This document shows positions 11,373 through 24,693 of a stretch of 64,000 nt of DNA, piece after piece. This stretch comes from Trema orientale (Eukaryota > Streptophyta > Magnoliopsida > Rosales > Cannabaceae): the NCBI GenBank assembly GCA_002914845.1, contig JXTC01000270.1, positions 216,375-280,374 on the forward strand, given 5' to 3'. The notes under the pieces are model-generated. The model saw only the letters and a program-made list of their open reading frames with translations, ran no database searches and was not told the origin of the DNA. Both the position numbers and the translations under genes were made by a program. The first letter of the stretch is position 1. The number at the start of each line of letters is the position of its first letter.

Positions 11373-13865
11373 TTTATTTCTAACGACTAAACCATTCATT
11401 ATCACATGTGTTGGGCATCTGGTTGTGCGGCAGCTTATCTCTAGCGTAATTGACACCTATTAGCATTAGGTGTCATTGTAATGTGCAGCTAGCCTTGGAA
11501 AGGGTTGACACCTCTCCTATCCACGTGTCTTACAACAATTTGTTGAGGAAGGCTACTTCTTTCAACACATGGCATAATTTAATTGGTCAATGCAGTAATA
11601 TTTGTTCACTTGCCTCGAATTAGGTGTTCACAAGTGGCTAAATTTTTTTTCAATTAAGTGTTCACATCTCATCATAAATGGGTCTTCAAATAATCTTTTT
11701 TTAATGACATGGCCTTTTTCTTCTTGCTAATATGGAATAAAAAATTGACATTTGTCTTAGAATGTCAAAATCTCGGTTGTTCAATATAATTTTGATACGT
11801 CATGTTTTCTTGATTGACCCATTTGTGATATTATTTTGTAACTTAATATTTTAGTTAGTAACTAATTATAAAAATTTTGTCACACCCCAAAACAAAAGTA
11901 TATATTGAAAAATAGATTGAATCAATGAACTGCCTTTGTGCATCACAGTTTTCGAATTAATTTTGTCTGAGAAAAACGAAGTTGTAATAAGAAAAAGTGA
12001 GTGTGAATTACTGTAGTAGGTTGAAAAAAAAAACCCATTTATGAAGCAAAATAAAAATACTCTTTGAAAACTCTCCTAGTTATATATTTTACTTGGGGTA
12101 TATTAATACATGATTTGTTAAAGAAATGGAGTATGAGAATATAAGCCACATGGAGATAAACTAGAAACCATACAAGAAAGGGGATTAAAAATAAAAGAGA
12201 ATGAACAAAAATACACTTATTTTTGTTTACTTTTTTTGCAAAAACTAACTTAATTTTTTATTTCTGCAAATACCCTAATACCTAAAATCTCTGTAAATGT
12301 ATATACTGAGTGAGTAAAAAGATTCAAGTACCCTTATGAACTTATTAAAAATGTCTAAACAATAATTTTTTTTTTAAAATTAAAAAGAAACTTGTTGTGA
12401 AACAATTGCAATAATACATATTACTGTTTAAAGGCTTTTAATTGATTAATGATGGACAATTGGGTCTTTTTATTATAAAAATCAATTAATTAGTTTGTGT
12501 AGGTACACATTTGCATATATTTAAAATGTTAAGATATTGATTTACAAAAATCAAAAAATAGGTTAGTTTTTTACGAAAGTGGTCAAAAATCAAGGTTAGT
12601 TTTTTTACAAAAAAAGTCAAAAATCAAGGTTTTATTATGTCATTATCCCTAGATAAAACCCATTTTTTCCAAAACAGACAGCTTGCAAAAACCAGAGGCC
12701 AAAATATCTTTTATTCCATTAACTAACAGGAATTTTATAAATAAATCATATTTCTAATTAAACATGAATGTTAACCAATGATGATTTTGGTAGTAAAATA
12801 ATTAAACAAAAAGATGATAGGTAAACAAATAGCTGGCAATAGAGCCACTCATTTTCTAATTAAATAGGAGTGATTTGATAATAATAGAATTTGACTTTCA
12901 AATAGGGGAATATGGGAATGCCACCTGCTTCAATTCTTGCACTTGACTTCAAGTCGGGATTCATCTCGAGAATTTTCCTTTTGAATCGACGGATAAGTTG
13001 AGAGGGAATTTGCACATTCAACTGAATGCAAGAAATCGTGTATATAAATAAAATTAGTTGAACTCTTACTGTGATCGAGATTTTTGTTTAATTATTGTTA
13101 CCATATAATCCAATAACAGTATAACCATTGTCACAAGCTAGTCTGTGGATCTTATGAGACATGTACAATTGGCTCCAAATAATTAAGAAGTCTGTTAATT
13201 ATTTAATTTCTGATCCATTCTACTAACGGAATGAAATTATATTCCAACTGTCTATGACTAGTTTTGGAGTAATGTCTCATGCCATAATGATTCTTTGCCA
13301 ATTACCCTTTTGTATAACATCATAAAAATATAATTATATATTCCTTGGTCCTTATTGATTTCTTTAATGATCATCAGTCAACATCTTATTGATTGTATCA
13401 GTGTTGACATGCTTAGGCCTAAGACTTATGATTGAGTAACGAAATCCACTAATAGATCTTATTTCACCAAATTCTAAATTGTTAATTGTAATTATATAAT
13501 TCAAGAAATACGTTTTACCAAATGGCAGAGAAAACTGACCTCAGTTGATCTCATTTATTTGCAATTCAAATAAAGTCATACTTAAGAATATATAATCACA
13601 ACCAACTTAGGATCAAGAGTAAAGTTAATCACTACATATGAAATTCTTTTCCATTGACATTGACAGTTGAATTTCATTTATGATTCAATTCCGTGTATAT
13701 TCCATTATATCAATTGGCTTTAGTTGACCAAAACAAGTCAAATTTTTCCAAAGTCAGTCATAGCATAAATAAAGTGACCAACCTTATTTATATTGCTGTG
13801 AACTACAATTAATTAATTATAAATAACTTGTATCCATATTTTCTGTAAATATACAACGTAATCAT
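11373..13865. other. AT-rich interval, possible foldback at 12180-12660
   Basis: No gene recognised. The ends of 12180-12660 share an inverted pattern (TTTTTGCAAAAACTAAC near 12230 against the complement of GGTTAGTTTTTTTACAAAAA near 12590), suggesting a worn inverted-repeat element with uncertain limits. Confidence 0.4.
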
Positions 13866-13870
13866 GAAGA

Positions 13871-15016
13871 TGTTGGGATATTTGTCCTAAAAAGCATATT
13901 TTCAATTATACCCTTTGAGTATAAACAACTTTCTCTTATATGCAATTATGATATTTGCTAGATTAAACTATCTTAGTTGCATAGTTTATTTATCTGAAAA
14001 AGATTCCATGACTTTACTTGTGTATAAAGAAACAAACATGATTAAGTGTTAATTATGGGGAGACTTGCTTCTTTATCTAAGTCTAAATGAATTAGTTCAC
14101 AATCTGTAAATAAAGATAGAATACTTTATTTACTATAGGTTGTAGTGTTTGTCTATCTCAACGGGAATGATGTGTCTCAAATCATTGAAGCATATGAATT
14201 CTGATAGAAACACTAGTACAACATAAATAAGTTATTTGTATTGAACTAGACCAGGCAATATAAAGAATTGGAGTGCCGTAACTCAATTCTTATATTACCA
14301 CAAACTAGCTCTTAGCATATAGATCTTAATCCTTGATATTTGATTGGACTTGCTTTCATGGGTTGTAGCCTTTTGATTTGTTAAAAGACTAACCTCTATG
14401 AAATTAGAGGTGAACTCTGGCATATTGGAGGTTATGGTTTATGAATTGATGGAAACACCAATTAGTTAAGGACACTATTTATTAATGCCACTTTAGGTTC
14501 TTTCAAAATTCATGGAATAATTAAATCTAAGATCTTAGTATTCACTTTGTGAATTGGTTGATAATTTTGTCTAAATGAGTGAGAAAAAGTTTCCGGCAAT
14601 CTCACAGTCTCTTTTCACGTCCCGGTGTTCCAAAAGATCAAGAAAGTGTTCTTGATCGTTCTCTGACAGTGAATTCAACTTGGTGCCCACTCACCTCTTC
14701 AACCAAGAGCAAGAAGATAGGCAAGAAGATCTAGGGTTGGAGATTTGATCACCATCTACAAGGAGATCAAGGAGGAGCACGCTACAAGAGGTAAACCCTA
14801 ATCCCATCTTTAGGGTTTGTGCATCTAGATTTAATTTATGTTATACATGATCCTGTATATGATATATGCATGTAATATGGTTATGAAAACTGTTTTCATG
14901 TAAAAGTTTTAAAACCTAAATCCGCTATTCTTCCACTGCGTTCATGATATAATCATGTGTTTCCATAGTTTGCATGCATGTATGTTTTTTGTCCTAAGTG
15001 TTAGGCAATTCCAGCA
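13871..15016 (+). mobile_element. Solo LTR, 1.15 kb, TSD GAAGA
   Basis: Starts TGTTGGGATATTTGTCC at 13871 and ends GGCAATTCCAGCA at 15016. GAAGA flanks both sides (13866-13870 and 15017-15021). There is no primer-binding site, polypurine tract or coding sequence. The first ~430 bp match the inverted fragment at 1-432. Confidence 0.9.
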
Positions 15017-15183
15017 GAAGATACATATTTATACAATTAAATTCACATTTATTCAAATAATATTATTTACAAGTAATTACTGAATTTTATTTTAATTTAT
15101 TAATATAAAAATATTTACATAAAAATCAACTACTTTTACGACCTTCTCCTAGTAATTCTAACAGTAGATTCTACGGATGTATC

Positions 15184-15742
15184 TGTTGGGTTACACGTTT
15201 GACTCAATTTGTGGGATTTTATAACAATTATATAATATTAGGGCTGTCTAATTAAGTGGGGCCAATTAAGTGATCTAATTGAGGGCTCAGGAAGTTACCT
15301 ATTTAATGTCGACTCTGTAATGTGTAGTTACCTAATCCTAGTCGAATAAGGATTGATGGGGTCTCTATTGGCTACTAGTATATAAGCACATAACTATAGG
15401 GTTGGTCCCCAAGCCAAATAGAACATCTACTCTCCTCCTCTACCTCCATCAATAGAGAGAGTTCCCATTAAGCATACATAGAGTATTTTGGCCGTAGAAG
15501 ACCTTCTACTCTCCGCCTCTAATTGATCAATCGCTTCTGCTTACATAATCTCATCCTTTGCTGTAGAAGATAATGGATTCAGATTAGTCATGAGTTTTTA
15601 CTTAACAAATCTTTTCCTAACAATTTGGCATGATAGATCCTAGGATTGTATTTGGTTTAACAATCAAATCTTTTCCTAACAATTTGGCATGATAGATCCT
15701 AGGATTGTATTTGGTTTAACAATCTATTATATAAATCTAACA
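15184..15742 (+). mobile_element. Solo LTR, 559 bp, TSD GTATC
   Basis: Starts TGTTGGGTTACACG at 15184 and ends AAATCTAACA at 15742. GTATC flanks both sides (15179-15183 and 15743-15747). Contains the 59-bp duplication at 15607-15724. Lies 162 bp from the preceding solo LTR's TSD. Confidence 0.88.
15607..15724. repeat. Perfect 59-bp tandem duplication
   Basis: Copies at 15607-15665 and 15666-15724 are identical base for base. The duplication is within the solo LTR and must be young relative to it. Confidence 0.97.
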
Positions 15743-15747
15743 GTATC

Positions 15748-17278
15748 TCCTTTGCTCATCTCATCGTCAACAATGTAAAATTCATTATTCAGAGAAACAA
15801 GTAGTGACACACGTCGTTCTATTCCGCCGTCAAGCAATGAAGCGGACCACTCACTTGTGAAGCGTGTTATTTCTTGTAATTTTAATTATGTCTGGCCTCA
15901 GGAAATTTCTAGTTGCATTGACGTAGTTATGGCAAGTGACTTGTAATCTTAATAAAGAATTTCCGTCTTCCTCTTGCGAAAAAAAAAAAAGAGAGAGAGA
16001 GAGAGAGAGCCTTGTTGCAAAAGTAAAAATTAAAATAAAACAAAACAAAAATAAAAGTGGGTGGAAATTTTAATCGAGACGAAATGAGTCAAAGAATTTG
16101 AAGGGCGAAAAGGAGTGAACCAATTAATTGAATATATAGATGTGTGATTCAACAGACCATTAAATATATCAAATGGATAAATAATTGTGTTTGTTGTACG
16201 AAAACAGCCGTGCAAGAATCAATGTCATTTTTCCTTTTNCTCTAAAATAATTTTCTAAGCTAAAGCGCTTTTTTTTTTTTTTTTTTGCCTTGTTTGTCTT
16301 ATCTTCATATTTTCTTAATAAAGAAAAACAATCAGATAGTGTAGTATTTTGTCCACTTCTGGTTTGATAATTTATCTATTTATTTATTTATCTTTTTTCT
16401 TTAAATGAGATAATTTATTTATTTGTTGATGCAAATGCACCAAAGGGACTTTAATGCTCAGTTTACTTAAGAATGAATTAGGTATTTTCCATTAGCATAT
16501 TCAACCATTTGACAATTTGTTCTAGAAAATTTAAGGGCTCTTTGCAAAATATAGCCTTGTTGGGAAAGGACTTTTGGAGAACGGTTTACTTTTTAAAAAC
16601 TCTCTATAAATTAATTTCGCAAGCGAAAACTCAACTATGTTTGTCAGACCATATTATAATTAAAAGGTTTACATTGTAAATAATTTTACAAAATTAGTTT
16701 TTTCCCCATTTTCAAGCGATTTTAGGATATGTTTGGAACTTGGATTTTGGAGGAAAAAAAACTGTGAGAAAAAAGTTATGGAAAAAAAAAACAGAAAAAT
16801 ACTTTTCTATAAAAGTTTATAGAATTTTATTTTGACACTTTTGATTTTACTAATTAATGTGTCAAAATTCTGTACACTAAAAATTATCAAATCAAACTCT
16901 CGTTTTACTTGAAAAAAAAATTCTATAGCTTTTTATTTCAATCCAAATAAGAAAAAATGAAATCCTTTAGAATTTTTTTTTCTCTCCAAAAATCAAAGTT
17001 CCAAACAGAGCCTAAACTATCTAATTTCTCTGATATCTGAAATTTTATGTTGATTTTATAGAAAAAGTATGACACTCTTAATCTTGTTAAACTATCTCTA
17101 ATATATCTAAAAAATGTGTACTAAATGCTAGATTTAACACAGACTTTTTTAGTTTTACTCAAATGTATACATGCTAAAAAAAATATTATTTTATATTTTG
17201 AATTAAAATATTATGTTTTCTACTTTTCTACCTTTAGCCCTTTATTTAATCATCCAATTACTCATCATAAAAAAGTAG
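15748..17278. other. AT-rich interval without gene; GA microsatellite
   Basis: A (GA)n run at about 15991-16009, a T run near 16269-16286 and one N at 16239. ORFs here are short and low-complexity. Confidence 0.6.
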
Positions 17279-17799
17279 GATAAATGACCATGTTTGTCCC
17301 CAAACTATGAGAAAAATTTTGTTTCGGTCCATAAACTCTAATTTACGTCATTTTGGTCCTTAAACTATTAAAAAAATTTCATTGTAGTCATTTTAGTGAG
17401 ATATTTCATCTTATTCTTAATTAACTGAGCATGTGAGATACATTTGCTATTCTGTTGTACTTACTTCATATCCAAAAGCATAGTCTAGTACTATAAAAAT
17501 ATTAAAATATAAATTGAATCAGTTTAAAAATGATTGGTTGAACAAAAATTAGTTGCACAATGGACAAGAATACAACGTTGAACTATCCAAAATGTGATAT
17601 TTTGTTGAAATCACTAATAAAGAATGAGAAATACAACTCATGTGCTCATTATATTAAGAATCAAATAAAATGTACAACAAAAAGGACTAAAATGAAACAT
17701 TTTTAATAATTTAAGAACCAGTATGATGCAATTTAAAGTTTAAGAACCAAAATGAGACTTTCTCCTTAATTCTGGGACTAATAAAGCTATTTATCTGAA
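17279..17799. mobile_element. Foldback MITE with ~120-bp inverted arms
   Basis: The left arm (GATAAATGACCATG..., including TTTTGGTCCTTAAACTATTA) is complementary along ~120 bp to the right arm ending at about 17799 (AATAATTTAAGAACC...GGGACTAATAAAGC). Phrases like GGTCC(T/A)TAAACT are typical of long-TIR MITEs in plants. No clear TSD. Confidence 0.65.
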
Positions 17800-18387
17800 A
17801 AACTAACTTTCATCTACTAATTTACAATTACTTATAAGGTGGCACTATTACCACCCTTCTGTTTACCCTTTCTGTAACACCCTAAGCCGAGTACGTCACA
17901 ATGTTGTAAATTTGATAATATTTTAGAAACCCTGAATTTACCAGTAAAATGATAAATTTTGTAAACCTCTTAACAAAGTAACTAACAAAAGATAAAACAT
18001 AATAAGACAAGTTACTTGTCTTTTCCCATAACTCACAGTTTAAGTTGGAATATAATGAAATAAATTTTAAAAGAATGATAAATAATTAACTTAAATAAGT
18101 AAATCTAACACCAAAACTAATAAATTGTTTAATGAAGAAAATTCGAACCAGTCCATATGACTTGTTGACAATCCAATATAAAAGAAAATAAACATAAAAT
18201 AAAGATAAATATCTAGACCAACAAAAACTAACTAAGCCGCCTAGTAAATAAGCATTGCTCAAATCCTAAGATTGATCCAAATCGTTGCCATGAGCAATAC
18301 CTATCGGAGAAAACCGGTGAGCAAAACATGCTGAGTATATATTTTTCTCCGCAAACAGTGATAGTCTACAAAATCCCTACATATAAG
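17800..18387. other. Non-genic interval
   Basis: Contains TGTAACACCCTAAGCCGAG at 17874, an LTR-start-like motif with no following element structure that I can follow. No gene seen. Confidence 0.4.
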
Positions 18388-18833
18388 TGGCAAAATGAGT
18401 GGGCTGCGCCAGGTTAGCTCACCCAAAACAGGCTTGGAGGGAAGGACGGGCTGAGCTGGCCTAAAAATTTAAAAGGGTAGCCCAGCCCGACCTGTAGGCC
18501 CATCGGGCTCCTAGGCGGGCCCTAGAAGGGCCGGGTTAGAAATCTAAAAATAAAATTTAGAAAGAAATAAATAATATGTTATATTTTTTTTCTATTGATA
18601 AAATTTTAAAATAATTAAATAATTTTTAAGTATATAAATTGAATAGTTGATAAAAAAAAAAGTTTAAAACAAAAAATTTAAGAAAGTTAATTAGAATTAG
18701 ATTTTTAATTTAAAAAAATTTAAAAAAATAAAAAAAATATTTTTAGCAAGTCAGGCCTGGATATATAAGCCCAGCCTAGTCCTACCCCTAGGGTCAAACT
18801 AGGCCAGCTTTTTTGGCCCAGCCTATTTTGCCA
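18388..18833. mobile_element. hAT-like MITE with GC-rich ends
   Basis: Ends are TGGCAAAATGAGTGGGC and the complement of GCCTATTTTGCCA, with arms rich in GGGC/GCCC (GGGCCGGG, CCCAGCCCG) around an AT-rich centre. Flanks TCCCTACATAT and TCCCTGTATAT are similar but not identical, so they may be a decayed TSD. GGC-rich inverted ends around an AT core fit non-autonomous hAT elements; class is inference. Confidence 0.55.
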
Positions 18834-20060
18834 GGTCTATCCCTGTATATTTAATTTTGTATAACTTTTAAATAAAGAATTTCAAAGAAATCTTTCTTCG
18901 TAAAATATTTTAACCACCAATACCAGCTGCACCAAAAGAAAAAAAGAATTATTTCATTTAAAGAAAACCCACAATAGACAATAAGCACAATATTATGTAA
19001 TCAATTCACACACACATAAATATATATTGTATATATCCTTGCCCATCACCTGCCAGGATACGGTCCATGAGAAATGACCTTAATCAGGTTTAGGGAATCT
19101 CATCTAAGGAATGCAATCATAAACCATCTCCCATTATTGCGACTTATTCAGGCCCCTATATCATATATAATAATAAAGTGAAATTAAAATACTAACTATG
19201 CAGACTTTATCATAATAAATAAAGTAATTCATTTAATTAATTCTAAGTTTAGAAATTAAATAAAAACAGTAAAAACAACAAAAACAATATTCAATAGGAT
19301 AATTTTAAAACTCTTTTGAAAACCCTCCACCTTGTGACACCAACCAAAAAATCCTAAAACGTGATCCTTGCACCTTGATGATGACGTTAATCGAGCTCTA
19401 AACAAACGAAAACCAAATATCATAATATGGTCTCCAATATTTGCATAAAACAAAGCTAACTATAGTCTAACTATTCAAAACGAAATCTAAATGATCTATA
19501 AACCTAGCCAAGCACTAAACCCATCAGAACACGGATCAAAAATCACAAAAACCAACCCTCTCTTAATCTGTCCTGATATCCAAATTACCGTCTGGTCAGT
19601 ATAACTATAGAACTGTCTATCTAGGTTTACGATCTCCGTTCAGGATGTGTAAGTACACTTTTCAAAGTGGAAACAGCTTCTGAGAATATTTACAATGTAG
19701 AATACATCTTTTTTACACATCTTTCTTTGTTGGATCTAATGTAGAATTTGGACGAGTTTTACCTTTTATTTTTATCTTCACTCTAACTAATTGTTTTACA
19801 ATAAAGGACTTGCCAAGCGAAAATGATATGCGGTAAATAGAAATTCATAGAATTAAAAAAATCATAATCACATTCTTATATATGACTTGTATAATACGTA
19901 TTTCGGAAAAGAAAGCACAAATTTGAAAAGTAAAATTATCGAAAAATACAATAAGTTTTGATATGAATTGCTTTCATTAGGGATAGGTTTTTAATGAAGA
20001 AGAAGAGGTGTGCATAAAGTATTGGTCCTTGAATGTAATTTCATATAAGAAGGTTTTAAG
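18834..20060. other. Non-genic interval
   Basis: AT-rich, no exon or domain recognised. The minus-strand ORF at 19256-19453 has no coding support. Confidence 0.5.
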
Positions 20061-21712
20061 TTATATGAAAGGGTGACTCTATTGCCATCTATATTTTTTC
20101 TCTTTCCCACCCACTTTCTAATTACTTAGTCACAAAATTATTCTCTAATAAATTGACATAAGTACCCGCATTCAATAACAAAACTCTATTTCTTAGTATA
20201 CCCTTCACATACTAGATAACATGTGAAATTATGTCAAATTCTAAAAAATCAATATTTTATACTATTTGATTTTTATGATAAAACTGGAAATACCAAAAAT
20301 TTTCATTCTACCAATAATTTTGTGTCTAACGAGGCAAGATTTTTTTAATTTAATATTATCGACATTTGATTTGTTCTTATTTTTGGTCTAAGATAATGGA
20401 AATTGAGTTTTTTTTTTTCTTATTTGTACTTATCTATGGATAGATTGTTTTTAATCTCCTCATCTCTTGCAATTCTAGTGAAGTCTCTTACAATCTATTA
20501 AAAAGAAAAACTAAACAAAGCTGTCCAAGTGATAGATTTTATTGTTTTGCTTAGATTTTTTGGTTTTTTTTTTTTTTCCAGAACTTCATTTTTTTGGAAG
20601 AGAATTAGAACTTCATTCATAGATACATTTTTCAATTATATATGCTTTTTTTAGGATAATTTATTTATAGAATATATAATTTCTTAATCTTACAGTTTTC
20701 TTTTTAAGAATAAATTATACATATATTATAAATGATTTCTTGATCCTATATGGTTTTTCTTTAAAGAATAATTCATATACAAGTTGTTTCTCAATAAACT
20801 AGGAAGTAATACCATATCAATGTTGAACAATATAAAAAAGGGTGGCTCTATTGCCACCCTTTTTTTTTTCCTCTCTCCATCCCCTTTTATTTATTTATCT
20901 ACAAAAATATCCTTTTATAAATTGACATGAATATCTTCATATAGCATTAAATAATTTAAACTATTTTCTCTTAGTACACCCCTCAATTACGTACAGTAAT
21001 TGTATGATACTTTGCTCAAATTTTTTTTTTAAAAAAAAATCAATATTTTATGTTTTTCATTTAAATTTTTTTTTCTTTTTTTTTTGGTAAAACAATAATT
21101 AACATTTTGTTTTTTTTTTTTATTTTTTTTTTTATGAAAGNNNNNNNNNNNNNNNNNNNNNNNNNNTTTTTTTTTTTTAGATGAAGGAACCACCGTTTAG
21201 GAACTTTTTTTTTTTTAGGGTTTAGGAACCAACTGATTGTGTAGTTATAAGACCAAAAAAAAAAAAGATCATTAGTTTTCTCAATTTATACTGTTGTTAA
21301 AATTTCTAAAAAGAGAAAAAAATTCTAAAAGCTAGTTTATTGTAAAGTATTAGGAGTGAAAAAATAAATATTTAGATAAATATTTAACAAGGGGTATTTT
21401 TGTACATAATATAAATTTATAAGATGTGTGGAAAAAAATTTTAAAATATTAGAAGTGCGTGTTTAGAAGGGGGAGGGGGGAGGGAGATAAAAAAAGTGGG
21501 GTGGCTCAAAAATTGGGTTCTTAAAACTAATGGATAGTAAATTATTAGGATGGTGTGAAAAAAAACATTTTGAAAAAATTACCGACGGGTATTTTTGTAC
21601 TTAATGGAAACTTAAAAGGTATGTAAAAAGAAATTTTAAAATTTTATGAGGGGTTTAATTAGAAAGGGGTGGGAAAAGAAAAAAGAGGGTGGTTTTATGA
21701 AATTTATTGAAA
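20061..21712. repeat. Foldback repeats, GGGTGGC family, with assembly gap
   Basis: GGGTG(A/G)CTCTATTGCCA(C/T)C heads at 20071 and 20841 are each followed by similar sequence (TTTCCCACCC..., AAATTGACAT...). Complementary sequence lies at about 21590-21705 (AAGGGGTGGG, GGGTGGTTTTA). The simplest reading is two related inverted-repeat elements, one nested or adjacent. An N run fills 21141-21166 between long T runs, so the centre is unreliable. Confidence 0.5.
21141..21166. other. Assembly gap, 26 N
   Basis: Run of N flanked by T homopolymers on both sides. Confidence 1.
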
Positions 21713-22376
21713 TAATATATGAAGAGAATAGACAGAAACCACCAATTATATTGAACATAAATGAACGAAATGGTCAATGTAAGAAAATAAAAAAAAAATT
21801 ATTCTACTAGCAATTTTAATTAATAGTAATTTAGTAAGAATAAATTTATAAATAAAATTTATATTGAATTTGACAATATTATGAACTGAATGAATATTTC
21901 ATATTTAAAATAGTGGTAAATTACATCACATACTAAAGCATATAATATTTTTTATTCTATATTTAGCACATGTTAAAAATTATGTTGATACTTTTAGAGA
22001 GACATTTTTAGCTAAATGCTAAAATTTAGTATTAGCATGACATATAGCATGCTCATGCAGATGCTCAGGTTTAAAATTTTGGTCTTAAGAATGCTTTATC
22101 TCATTGTAAAAAAAGAAAGCATTCATCAAGCGAAAAAAAAATAGTAGTTGTAATAATAACAAATAATAAATAAATAAATAACTTGGAAAGAAATACGTAT
22201 ACATGTATATGTTAATTGAGATCCAATTCTAGTGTTACATTTTCTGTCCAACCAATGGACACTGGCCCTATCATTCTTAAATTTAAAATTAATAGGATAT
22301 TAATCCTGAGTATGTGGTGAAATATGGGACAAATTATAACTTATTTATAAAAATAAACCTTTTTCAAATGAAAAAA

Positions 22377-22905
22377 ATTGGAAATTAGTCATTAAATTTA
22401 TTTCTAAGTGACAACTTCGTCCAAATTACTTATAACTTCTTCAAATTTTAGGCAAAATTCTTAGTCTATCACGTTCTTAGTTGTCTATCACGTGCTCATT
22501 ATATAAATGCTTTTTTTTTTTTTCTTTTGAGGGTTTATCACGCACTCACTTTGAATAAATAAATTAAAAGCCAAAAACAAAAGACAAAAATCGCAATTTT
22601 AGTTTTTAACTTCCCATCACTTTCATTTTCTTTTTCCAAACTCCCTAATCTTCTCTTCAAAACTTAATTTGAGGATTTTTATTTCAAAAAAAAAAGGAAA
22701 AAGAAAGAAAATTTATCAACTAAAACATTTGGAAGTTTTGGTTCTCACTTGAATAATAGTGAGGTTCTATCCAAAATATAACGTGAGCAACTTGGACGAA
22801 ATTGTCACTTAAAAATAAATCTAATGACAAGTTGGACCATTTTCTTGAGAGACTAATGTGTCACATTTCAAAACATTTTTGGATTACAAGGACCAATTAT
22901 CCAAA
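22377..22905. mobile_element. Foldback element with ~90-bp arms
   Basis: TTTATTTCTAAGTGACAACT at 22398 is complementary to AATTGTCACTTAAAAATAAA at 22799, and similarity extends outward on both arms. No TSD identified; no coding capacity. Confidence 0.55.
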
Positions 22906-23456
22906 AGAAAATTAGCCTGATTCCAATTCCAACCCCTCCCCTAATTGTTTTTCCCCAACTGCTAATAGAGAAGAAAACTAAATAAGGAATTATATTTCAA
23001 CTCTTTTATTCTCATCCATAAAAACATGTCGTCAATTCTTATTGATCATAAAACATACAAATTGCTCTTTCAGTTCAACAAAATAATACTCGGTTGATCA
23101 ACTATACCCTTATATTTCATTATTTAATTTTTTTTATTTACGTGTCAAACATATTAGATGTCTTTTTTCTTTTTTTCCCCTCCCCTTTTCCACTAATTTT
23201 TGCTGGCAATCTCTTCTTTACCACTTTATACTTTCTTCTTTTCTTTTTTTCAGTAGAATTTACTTTCTTTAGTCTAATAGCAAACATCCCAATTCCCAAT
23301 GTTTATAACAAAATTCTTTTAAAATATCAACTTATGCTGCAAGTTGATAACTTTTCAATTCCAGAAATACTAATAAATTGAAAATAACGAACTTACTTTC
23401 CACGTCCTTTGTAACAAATTACAGACATATGTATTTTATATATATAGATAAAGATA

Positions 23457-23593
23457 TAGTCCTGCTGACGGGATCAATCTGTTCATATTTTGATCAACAT
23501 TTGTCATGTTGTGGCCAACACAAATTAGTTAAAATATAATTTGTGTTGATCAAAATATAAACGGGATTGGTCCTTTTGAGGGGACTACATCCG
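23457..23593. mobile_element. Short inverted-repeat MITE, ~137 bp
   Basis: The left end AGTCCTGCTGACGGGATCAA and the right end complement (TAGTCCCCTCAAAAGGACCAA) converge on TATTTTGATCAACA on both arms. The centre contains TTGTGGCCAACACAA, another palindrome. Confidence 0.6.
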
Positions 23594-24120
23594 TACCATA
23601 TATATAGGGCATATCTTGAGCAATTTAAAATTAGTTTTTACTTTAATATTCTTTTAATTACTCACGGAATAGAAGGATATATACAAATAAAGTGAGAAAA
23701 CAAGGGGTACTTTTGTAATTTGGACTAGTGAAAAGTGTAAAGTCTCTAGGAAAAGGTATTAGGGATACAGGGTGTACAAACGCGGCAGTGACGTGGCAAT
23801 GACAAACCTTGACCTTATCTTTTCATATTTGGATTTGGAAGTGCTACACACTTTTATTTCCCAAACTTTCTTTGTTATAAGAAATTTTCCAAAAGAGAAC
23901 CAGCACTGCAGATTCTGGCATTCGAGGCCCTCATGTTATGAAAAAGGCATGCCAAATGTGTTTTAATATCACTTTTATAAGCTTGGTGAGTTCATAATGT
24001 TATCTATATATTATCATCTTTGTCAGGCTAGTGCAACTGCGCTAGCTATGTGTATGACGTTTTTTTTAAAGCCCTCATGGCTCAACCAGCTCCTTCAAAA
24101 TTACTTATCGAACCAAATAC

Positions 24121-24154
<34 letters not shown>

Positions 24155-24250
24155 TGGAGGGATTTTACTCCCACTTGTGTGGAATCCAAACAAAATAAAG
24201 CTCTATTGTCATTTTCTCTGTAGGCTGTTGACTCATTGTCTCTATCTCAT
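23594..24250. other. Non-genic interval with (TAA)n at 24118-24154
   Basis: A twelve-unit trinucleotide run (TAA/ATA/AAT) sits in AT-rich DNA; plus-strand ORFs across it are low complexity. Confidence 0.6.
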
Positions 24251-24259
24251 TTTTAATAA

Positions 24260-24431
24260 GGGGATGGCTACAGTAGGGGCGTCCCTACGTAGGGTCATGC
24301 CTTAATTATCGTTGGATGAGAATCTGTAGGGAATAACGGGAATCTGTGGAGAATCTATTTATATACAGATTCCCATCTAACGGTGAATAGACAGGGCCCT
24401 TCGTAGGGGCGCCCCTACTGTAGACGCACCC
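24260..24431 (+). mobile_element. Mutator-type foldback MITE, copy A
   Basis: A 172-bp near-palindrome starting GGGGATGGCTACAGTAGGGG and ending CCCCTACTGTAGACGCACCC. The 9-bp TSD TTTTAATAA flanks it (24251-24259, 24432-24440). Inside, each half carries GTTGGATGAGAATCTGT or its complement. Other copies: 24473, 24694, 28810, 29043, 29548, 30154, 31959. Confidence 0.92.
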
Positions 24432-24472
24432 TTTTAATAATTAGTTAATAATTTTTTTCTCCTATAAAATTA

Positions 24473-24652
24473 GGGGATGACTACGGTAGGGGCGTAGGGT
24501 CATGCCTACGTAGGGTCATGCCTTAATTATCGTTGGATGGGAATCTGTAGGGAATAACGGGAATCTGTGGAGAATCTATTTATATACAGATTCCCATCCA
24601 ACGGTGAATAGACAGGGCCCTTCGTAGGGGCGCCCCTACTGTAGACGCACCC
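24473..24652 (+). mobile_element. Foldback MITE, copy B (tandem)
   Basis: 180 bp; has a small internal duplication of GTAGGGTCATGCC near 24497-24520. Separated from copies A and C by identical 41-bp spacers (24432-24472 and 24653-24693), so it arose by segmental tandem duplication rather than an independent insertion. Confidence 0.92.
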
Positions 24653-24693
24653 TTTTAATAATTAGTTAATAATTTTTTTCTCCTATAAAATTA

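Noticed and set aside
23094..23381. 95-codon hydrophobic ORF
   Set aside because: Phe/Leu/Ile-rich from T-rich DNA; no start context or homology evident.
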